A stretch of DNA of 11,631 nucleotides. Origin: RBG-16-66-20 sp035517595. GTDB lineage: Bacteria > Pseudomonadota > Gammaproteobacteria > Burkholderiales > SG8-39. Both the position numbers and the translations under genes were made by a program. Shown in pieces: positions 6,068-11,631 of this stretch. The stretch spans positions 1 to 11,631 of the forward strand of contig DATIYN010000080.1 in NCBI GenBank assembly GCA_035517595.1, read 5' to 3'. The notes beneath the pieces were generated by a model, which was not told the origin of the DNA, made no database searches, and was given only the letters and a program-made list of their open reading frames with translations. Within the stretch, counting starts at the first letter, position 1. Each line of letters begins with the position of its first letter.

Positions 6068-9000
6068 CTACGCCGCCGCGGCAAGGTTCCCGCGCTGCGT
6101 GAGAAATTCCACGAGCGCGCGGCAGGTATGGCTGTCGCCCCGCGGTGACACGCCGCGCGCCTTTTCGGGCGGGCCCTGGAACACGACGCGCCCGCCTGCG
6201 GCGCCTCCTTCGGGACCGAGGTCCACGATCCAGTCGGCTTCGGCGATGATGTCCAGGTTGTGCTCGATCACCACCACGGTGTTGCCCGCGTCGACCAGCC
6301 GGTGCAGCACGCGGATCAGCTTCTCGACGTCGGCCATGTGCAGGCCGACCGTGGGCTCGTCGAGCACGTAGAGCGTCTTCTTCTCGCTCGTCTTCGCGAG
6401 CTCGGTGACGAGCTTGAGGCGCTGCGCCTCGCCGCCCGAGAGCGTGGGGCTCTGCTGGCCGAGCGTGAGGTAGCCCAGGCCGACGTCCTGCATGAGCCGC
6501 AGCGCGCGGTGCGTGGCCGGGTGCGCGGCGAAGAACTCGACGGCCTCGTCCACGCTCATCGCGAGCACGTCGCCGATCGTCTTCTCGCGCCAGCGCACGG
6601 CGAGCGTCTCGGCGTTGAAGCGCTGCCCGGCGCAGGCCTCGCACGGCACCTTCACGTCCGGCAGGAACGACATCTCGATCCGCTTGATGCCCTGGCCCTC
6701 GCAGCTTTCGCAGCGCCCGCCCTTGGTGTTGAACGAGAAGCGGCTCGCGCTCCAGCCGCGCATGCGCGCTTCCGCGGTGTCGGCGAAGCTGCGGCGGATC
6801 GCGTCCCAGAAGCCGACGTAGGTGGCGGGGCAGGAGCGCGGCGTCTTGCCGATCGGCGTCTGGTCCACTTCGAGGACGCGATCGAGCGCCTTGCCGCCGG
6901 CGACGCCCCGGCAGCCGATGGACTTGCGCTCCTTGAGCGACGAGAACAGCACGTCGCGCGCGAGCGTCGATTTGCCCGAGCCCGACACGCCGGTGACCAC
7001 GGTCAGGCGATCCAGGGGGATCCTGCAGTTCGCGTTCCGGAGATTGTGGAGCCTCGCGCTCCTGATCTCGACGAAGGGACCCTCCTTGGGAACCTTGCGC
7101 CTCGGCTGCAGCGGATGCCGCAGCGGCTTGCGCAGGAACTTTCCCGTGAGCGAGTCGGGCAGCTTCATGAGGTCCTCGGCGTGGCCCGCGCCGATCACCC
7201 GCCCGCCGAGCTTGCCGGCGCCCGGCCCGAGGTCGATGACGTGGTGCGCGCGCCGGATGGTGTCCTCGTCGTGCTCGACCACCACCAGCGTATTGCCCTT
7301 GGCCTCGAGCTGCTCGAGCACGCCGAGCAGGATCCGGTTGTCGCGGTGGTGCAGTCCGATGGTCGGCTCGTCGAGGATGTAGCACACGCCGCGCAGGTTC
7401 GAGCCCAGCTGCGCGGCGAGCCGGATGCGCTGCGCCTCGCCGCCCGAGAGCGTCGGCGCGGAGCGGTCGAGCGTCAGGTAGCCGAGGCCGACCTGCTGCA
7501 GGAAGTCGAGGCGGCTCTTGAGCTCGGCGAGCAGATCGCGCGCGATTTCGCGTTGCCGGTCGTCGAGCTTAATCCCTTGAAGTTCTGTCTTCAGGGTTGA
7601 AATCGGCAGCGAGCCGTACTCGGAGATATTCCTTTCATTCCACTTCACGGCAAGAGCTTCGGGATTCAGGCGATTGCCGCGGCAGTCGGGGCAGGGCTGG
7701 TCGACCTCCAGCCACTCGATCCAGGAGTCGAGCACGTGGTCCTCGGTGCCGGTGCGCGAGCGCTCGGCGTCCCAGCCGACGTCCTTGAGCTCCAGGCCCG
7801 TGCCGACGCAGGTGGGGCACCAGCCGTGGCGCGAGTTGTACGAGAACAGCCGGGGATCGAGCTCGGCGAAGCCTCGCCCGCAGGACGGGCAGGCGCGCTT
7901 GGTGGAGAAGGATTGCACGGACTTGCCGAGGACCTGGACCACGCCCTTGCCGAACTCGAGCGCCGCAGACAGGGCCTTTCGAAGCTGGGCTTCGTTCCTC
8001 GCTTCGACCTTGATCGTGGCAACCGGAAGCTCGATGCTGTGCTCCTTGAAGCGGTCGATCCTGGGGAACGGCAGCACCGGCAGCAGCTTGCCGTCCACGC
8101 GCAGGTGCGCGTAGCCCTTCGCGCGCGCCCACTTGGCGAGGTCGGTGTACACGCCCTTGCGGTTGACCACGAGCGGCGCGAGCAGGGTCACGGCCTGGCT
8201 GCGGAACTCCTTCGAGATCCTGGCGAGAATCAGGTCCTCGCTCTGCGGCTCGATGGGCACCGCGCAGTCCGGGCAGTGCTGCACGCCGAGCTTCACGAAG
8301 GCGAGGCGCAGGAAGTGGTGCACTTCGGTGAGGGTGCCCACGGTGCTCTTGCGGCCGCCGCGGCTCGTGCGCTGCTCGATCGCGACGGTGGGCGGGATGC
8401 CGAAGATGGCGTCCACGTCGGGGCGCGCGGCGCCCTGCACGAATTGGCGCGCGTAGGCGTTCAGCGATTCGAGGTAGCGGCGCTGTCCCTCGGAGAACAG
8501 GATGTCGAAGGCGAGCGTCGACTTGCCCGAGCCCGACACGCCGGTGATCACGCTGAAGCGGTTGCGCGGGATCTCGACGTCGATGTTCTTCAGGTTGTGC
8601 TCGCGCGCATTGTGGATCCTGATGGCGTTGCCGAGGTAGCGACCACGGTGTTCTTTCGCCCCTGATCCGGAAAGATCTCTTTCGAAAGAAGCCGAATACT
8701 CCCTCAACGCTTTGCCGGTGTGGGAGGTGGAACTGTTCACGATCTCTTCAGGCGTGCCCGCGAAGACCACCCGGCCGCCCGCGTCGCCGCCCTCGGGACC
8801 GAGGTCGATGATCCAGTCGCTCGCGCGGATCACGTCGAGGTTGTGCTCGATGACGAGCAGCGAGTGGCCGGCGTCGAGCAGCTGCCGGAACGCGCGCAGC
8901 AGCTTGGCGACGTCGTCGAAGTGCAGGCCGGTGGTGGGCTCGTCGAAGAGGAACAGCTTGGCGGATTCCGCCGAGCCGGCCTCGGCGAGGTAGCCGGCGA

Positions 9001-11464
9001 GCTTGAGGCGCTGCGCCTCGCCGCCCGAGAGCGTCGGCACCGGCTGGCCCAGCCGCAGGTAGTCCAGGCCGACGTCCTTCAGCGGCCGCAGCCGCGCCAC
9101 GACGTCGGCCTCGCTGCGGAAGAAGTAGAGCGCCTCCGACACCGTCATCTCGAGCGCATCGGCGATCGACTTGCCGGCGAGCTTCACCTCGAGGATCTCG
9201 TCGCGATAGCGCCTGCCGTTGCATTCCGGGCAGCGCAGGTAGACGTCGGAAAGGAACTGCATCTCCACGTGCTCGAAGCCGTTGCCGCCGCAGGCGGGGC
9301 AGCGGCCGTTGCCCGAGTTGAAGCTGAAGGTGCCGGGCGTGTATTTGCGGACTTTCGATTCCTGCAGGTTCGAGAAGATCTTCCGGATGGAGTCGAAGGC
9401 GCCGACGTAGCTCGCCGGATTGGAACGCGTGGTCTTGCCGATCGGCGACTGGTCCACGAGCACCACGTCCTCGACGAGATCGGCGCCCTCCAGCGAGCGG
9501 TGCGCGCCCGGCGGCTCGGTCGGCTTGCCCTTGGCCTTGCGCAGCGCCGCGTAGAGCACGTCCTGCACGAGCGTGGACTTGCCCGAGCCCGACACGCCGG
9601 TCACGCAGACCAGCCGCTCCAGCGGAATCGCGACGTCGATGCCCTTGAGGTTGTGCTGGCTTGCGCCCGCGATATGAATCCTCCTGCTGCCGGGCCTCGC
9701 CGATCGGGGCAGCTCGGGCTTCTTCCTTCCGGAGAAATACTCCGCGGTCACCGTGCTCTGGCGCCGCAGCTCGCCGGGCGAGCCGAAAAACACCACCTCG
9801 CCGCCGCGCTCTCCCGGCCCGGGGCCGATGTCGAGGATGCGGTCGGCCGCGAACATGATCTGCGGGTCGTGCTCGACCACCACCAGCGAGTTGCCGGCGT
9901 CGCGCAGGCGCTTCATGACGTCGATCACGCGGCCCATGTCGCGCGGATGCAGGCCGATCGAGGGCTCGTCCAGCACGAACAGCGTATTCACCAGCGAGGT
10001 GCCGAGCGCCGTGGTGAGGTTGATGCGCTGCACCTCGCCGCCCGACAGCGTCCGCGACTGCCGGTCGAGCGTCAGGTAGCCCAGGCCGACCTCGCACAGG
10101 AAGCGCAGCCGCGTGCGGATTTCGCCGAGCAGGAGGTCGGCGGCTTCATTGGCGTGCTGCTGCGCTTCGAAGAATTCCCTGACCGCGGAAAGCGGCATCA
10201 GCATCAGGTCGTGGATCGAGCGGCCTTCGATTTTCCACAGGATGGCATCGGGCTTCAGGCGCGTACCGCGGCAGGCCTCGCACGGGGTGTAGGCGCGGTA
10301 CTTGGAGAGCAGCACCCGGATGTGCATCTTGTAGGCCTTGCTCTCGAGCCACTTGAAGAAGCGCCGGACGCCGTACCAGGTGCCGGGCCAGGACTTGCGC
10401 CAGCTCACCCAATCGTCCTCGCCTTCGAGCACCCAGCGCTTTTGCCGGCCGGTGAGGTCCCTGAACGGGGTGTCGAGCGGAATGCGGCGCTTCTTCGCGT
10501 ATTTGACGAGGTCGTCCTGGCATTCCCGGAAGCTCGGGGATTGCCAGGGCTTGATCGCTCCGTTGCGCAGCGAGAGGCTCTCGTTCGGCACCACCAGGCC
10601 GAAGTCGACCCCGATCACCCTGCCGAAGCCGCGGCAGGTGTCGCAGGCGCCGAGCGGCGAGTTGAACGAGAACATCGCCGGCGTCGGCTCGGAATAGGCG
10701 ATGTCGCACTCGGCGCAGTGCAGCCCCGAGGAGAAGCGGTGGAGCGGCGCGGCGCCGGGCGCCGCGTCGGCCCAGAGGTCGACCTTGCCCTGGCCGAGCT
10801 TCATCGCCGCCTCGAGCGCGTCGGTGACGCGCGACCTCTCCGCCGAGGCGAGGCGCAGCCGGTCCTGCACGACGTCGAGCCGTTCCTTGCTGCGCGCATG
10901 GATGCGCGTGTAGCCCTGGCGCTCGAGCAGCCCGAGGATCTCCTTCTCGCCGAAGTTCTTCGGTATCACGACCGGGAAGGTGATGACGATCCTCGGGTCG
11001 CCGTCTTCCTGCAGCTTCCTGGCAAGAAAGGCGTAGACGGTTGCCGGCGTATCCCTCACCACCGGCTTGCCGCAGCCGCGGCAGTGCAGCTTCGCGGCGC
11101 GCGCGTAGAGCAGCTTGAGGTGGTCGTTCAGCTCGGTCATGGTGCCGACCGTGGAGCGCGAAGTGCGCACCGGGTTGGTCTGGTCGATCGCGATCGCGGG
11201 CGGTATGCCCTCGATGGCGTCGACCTGCGGCTTGTCCATGCGGTCGAGGAACTGCCGCGCGTAGGGGCTGAAGGTCTCGACGTAGCGCCGCTGCCCCTCG
11301 GCGTAGAGCGTGTCGAAGACGAGCGAGGACTTGCCCGAGCCCGATACGCCGGTGACGACGACGAGCTCGCCGTTCGGGATCGAGAGGGTGAGGTTCTTGA
11401 GGTTGTTCTGGCGCGCGCCGCGGATGACGATCGCGTCCGCGGCCGGCGGGGCTTCCTGCTTCAC
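6068..11464 (-). CDS. uvrA: Double-length UvrA (two fused UvrA units), excinuclease ABC subunit A
   Basis: UvrA is the DNA-damage-sensing ATPase that loads UvrB in nucleotide excision repair and normally acts as a dimer of about 940-aa chains. Here one 1798-aa chain holds two units, residues 1 to about 945 and 946 to 1798. Walker A lysines are at K45, K629, K981 and K1498, all in GVSGSGKS. The glutamates of the four LSGGE signatures are at about 477, 816, 1343 and 1679. Walker B motifs read LDEPS, FDEPT, LDEPT and LDEPT. All four CxxC...CxxC zinc modules are intact, including FSFNSGNGRC and FSFNTKGGRC. Both halves keep a UvrB-binding-like segment, but the insertion domain of half 2 is mostly missing. 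The start is taken as GTG at 11464, just before the homologous AIVIRGARQNNLKN. No in-frame ATG fits: the frame is open to 11596, but the extension is arginine-rich without homology and overlaps the divergent gene. No Shine-Dalgarno is clear. It is probably a paralogue, not the housekeeping UvrA. Confidence 0.93.
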   Translation of the reverse strand: MKQEAPPAADAIVIRGARQNNLKNLTLSIPNGELVVVTGVSGSGKSSLVFDTLYAEGQRRYVETFSPYARQFLDRMDKPQVDAIEGIPPAIAIDQTNPVRTSRSTVGTMTELNDHLKLLYARAAKLHCRGCGKPVVRDTPATVYAFLARKLQEDGDPRIVITFPVVIPKNFGEKEILGLLERQGYTRIHARSKERLDVVQDRLRLASAERSRVTDALEAAMKLGQGKVDLWADAAPGAAPLHRFSSGLHCAECDIAYSEPTPAMFSFNSPLGACDTCRGFGRVIGVDFGLVVPNESLSLRNGAIKPWQSPSFRECQDDLVKYAKKRRIPLDTPFRDLTGRQKRWVLEGEDDWVSWRKSWPGTWYGVRRFFKWLESKAYKMHIRVLLSKYRAYTPCEACRGTRLKPDAILWKIEGRSIHDLMLMPLSAVREFFEAQQHANEAADLLLGEIRTRLRFLCEVGLGYLTLDRQSRTLSGGEVQRINLTTALGTSLVNTLFVLDEPSIGLHPRDMGRVIDVMKRLRDAGNSLVVVEHDPQIMFAADRILDIGPGPGERGGEVVFFGSPGELRRQSTVTAEYFSGRKKPELPRSARPGSRRIHIAGASQHNLKGIDVAIPLERLVCVTGVSGSGKSTLVQDVLYAALRKAKGKPTEPPGAHRSLEGADLVEDVVLVDQSPIGKTTRSNPASYVGAFDSIRKIFSNLQESKVRKYTPGTFSFNSGNGRCPACGGNGFEHVEMQFLSDVYLRCPECNGRRYRDEILEVKLAGKSIADALEMTVSEALYFFRSEADVVARLRPLKDVGLDYLRLGQPVPTLSGGEAQRLKLAGYLAEAGSAESAKLFLFDEPTTGLHFDDVAKLLRAFRQLLDAGHSLLVIEHNLDVIRASDWIIDLGPEGGDAGGRVVFAGTPEEIVNSSTSHTGKALREYSASFERDLSGSGAKEHRGRYLGNAIRIHNAREHNLKNIDVEIPRNRFSVITGVSGSGKSTLAFDILFSEGQRRYLESLNAYARQFVQGAARPDVDAIFGIPPTVAIEQRTSRGGRKSTVGTLTEVHHFLRLAFVKLGVQHCPDCAVPIEPQSEDLILARISKEFRSQAVTLLAPLVVNRKGVYTDLAKWARAKGYAHLRVDGKLLPVLPFPRIDRFKEHSIELPVATIKVEARNEAQLRKALSAALEFGKGVVQVLGKSVQSFSTKRACPSCGRGFAELDPRLFSYNSRHGWCPTCVGTGLELKDVGWDAERSRTGTEDHVLDSWIEWLEVDQPCPDCRGNRLNPEALAVKWNERNISEYGSLPISTLKTELQGIKLDDRQREIARDLLAELKSRLDFLQQVGLGYLTLDRSAPTLSGGEAQRIRLAAQLGSNLRGVCYILDEPTIGLHHRDNRILLGVLEQLEAKGNTLVVVEHDEDTIRRAHHVIDLGPGAGKLGGRVIGAGHAEDLMKLPDSLTGKFLRKPLRHPLQPRRKVPKEGPFVEIRSARLHNLRNANCRIPLDRLTVVTGVSGSGKSTLARDVLFSSLKERKSIGCRGVAGGKALDRVLEVDQTPIGKTPRSCPATYVGFWDAIRRSFADTAEARMRGWSASRFSFNTKGGRCESCEGQGIKRIEMSFLPDVKVPCEACAGQRFNAETLAVRWREKTIGDVLAMSVDEAVEFFAAHPATHRALRLMQDVGLGYLTLGQQSPTLSGGEAQRLKLVTELAKTSEKKTLYVLDEPTVGLHMADVEKLIRVLHRLVDAGNTVVVIEHNLDIIAEADWIVDLGPEGGAAGGRVVFQGPPEKARGVSPRGDSHTCRALVEFLTQRGNLAAAA

Positions 11465-11470
11465 CCGCCC

Positions 11471-11476
11471 ATTATC
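11471..11476 (-). promoter_or_regulatory. Candidate -10 box for uvrA
   Basis: The minus strand reads GATAAT here, five of six matches to TATAAT, ending 6 nt before the GTG start. Transcription beginning about 7 nt downstream would start at or next to the GTG, suggesting a leaderless message, in keeping with the missing Shine-Dalgarno. No convincing -35 is seen at normal spacing (CGGGGC at 17 nt). Confidence 0.4.
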
Positions 11477-11554
11477 GCTCAGGAGGCGTCGGCGCCCCGC
11501 CGGGTGTTCGCGCCGCGACCCGCCGAGGCGGCGCGCACGAGCTGAAATACGGGC

Positions 11555-11560
11555 GATAAT
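11555..11560 (+). promoter_or_regulatory. Candidate -10 box for the divergent peptidase gene
   Basis: GATAAT lies within GGGCGATAATCGCG and ends 9 nt before the ATG at 11570. As for uvrA, the leader would be only a few bases. The -35 region (11531-11538) is all G/C-rich and shows no TTGACA-like hexamer. The 105-nt space 11465-11569 between the two divergent genes holds both candidate -10 boxes and nothing else I can identify. Confidence 0.4.
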
Positions 11561-11569
11561 CGCGCGGCG

Positions 11570-11631
11570 ATGAGCCGGGAGCGGGCGATTGCCCAAGCGG
11601 AGCGGTACTTCGACGAGGGCGGCTTCTTCGC
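11570..11631 (+). CDS. Start of a probable M20/M25/M40 family metallopeptidase (cut by window end)
   Basis: Only 20 codons are visible, from ATG at 11570: MSRERAIAQAERYFDEGGFF. I recognise this opening (a basic/acidic helix followed by YFD..GGF) from M20-family zinc peptidase/hydrolases of beta-proteobacteria, where it precedes a DLARRVA...TES segment. No catalytic residue falls inside the window, so the call rests on N-terminal resemblance alone. The codon use and high third-position GC match the neighbours, and a GATAAT box sits 9 nt upstream, which supports a real gene start. It diverges from uvrA. Confidence 0.55.
   Translation, partial: MSRERAIAQAERYFDEGGFF

Noticed and set aside
1747..6102. 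A 1451-codon open frame on the plus strand running across pepN, the CoA-transferase gene and the mlaC-like gene.
   Set aside because: It is antisense or out of frame to three genes with clear motifs, is full of Arg, Ala and Gly-rich low-complexity sequence with no recognisable domain, and is explained by the scarcity of stops in very GC-rich DNA.
7565..8720. Possible gene boundary or frameshift between the UvrA halves.
   Set aside because: The frame continues without stop through the linker, and no start codon with a ribosome site precedes the second half at about 8625, so a true fusion is the simpler reading.
6971..11354. Four near-identical DNA segments of over 20 bp (at about 6971, 8522, 9578 and 11331) and matching repeats near 6428, 7436, 9017 and 10034.
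   Set aside because: They encode the four Walker A and four LSGGE signature motifs, so protein constraint explains them; they are not mobile or regulatory repeats.
8720..11545. A 941-codon open frame antisense to uvrA.
   Set aside because: It is a mirror of the uvrA codon pattern: the repeated ATPase motifs give repeated antisense peptides such as RLAARERR. No domain or ribosome site supports it.
11465..11596. Upstream extension of uvrA by 44 codons to an ATG at 11596.
   Set aside because: The extension is arginine-rich, unlike any UvrA N-terminus, and overlaps the start of the divergent peptidase gene.

Overview
The window is 11.6 kb of very GC-rich, densely packed bacterial chromosome with no RNA genes, mobile elements or CRISPR array that I can see. 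Gene content and style suggest a beta-proteobacterium, probably Burkholderiales-like, but this is inferred from protein resemblance only. The clues are PepN of the E. coli type, an NnrU-family membrane protein, an MlaC-type periplasmic protein, a permuted CaiB/BaiF-type CoA-transferase, and GATAAT-like -10 boxes hugging start codons.

Layout: (1) 1-857, plus strand, 5'-truncated glycosyltransferase-like protein. (2) 1525-854, minus, NnrU-family membrane protein, directly behind (3) 4035-1528, minus, aminopeptidase N; these two form a tight operon. (4) 4073-5458, plus, CoA-transferase with the halves of the family in reversed order, diverging from pepN across a 37-nt gap. (5) 6042-5455, minus, MlaC-like secreted lipid-binding protein, 25 nt behind (6) 11464-6068, minus, a double-length UvrA made of two complete UvrA units in one chain (1798 aa). 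(7) 11570 onward, plus, first 20 codons of a probable M20-family metallopeptidase, diverging from uvrA. There is no gene-free stretch over about 105 nt.

The most unusual item is the tandem UvrA. It carries four Walker A motifs, four signature motifs and four Walker B motifs, all intact, so it looks like a covalent version of the UvrA dimer. The two halves are not equal: the insertion domain is full length in half 1 (117 residues between the flanking CxxC pairs) and cut to 38 residues in half 2. It resembles a paralogue rather than the housekeeping UvrA, which would be encoded elsewhere.

Other points: a 7-bp hairpin lies between the uvrA stop and the mlaC start and buries the mlaC Shine-Dalgarno. 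Both convergent gene pairs share the palindrome CTAG as overlapping stop codons, so neither has an intergenic terminator. Five of the six visible stops are TAG. The genes do not form one obvious pathway; they look like three or four small transcription units placed side by side.
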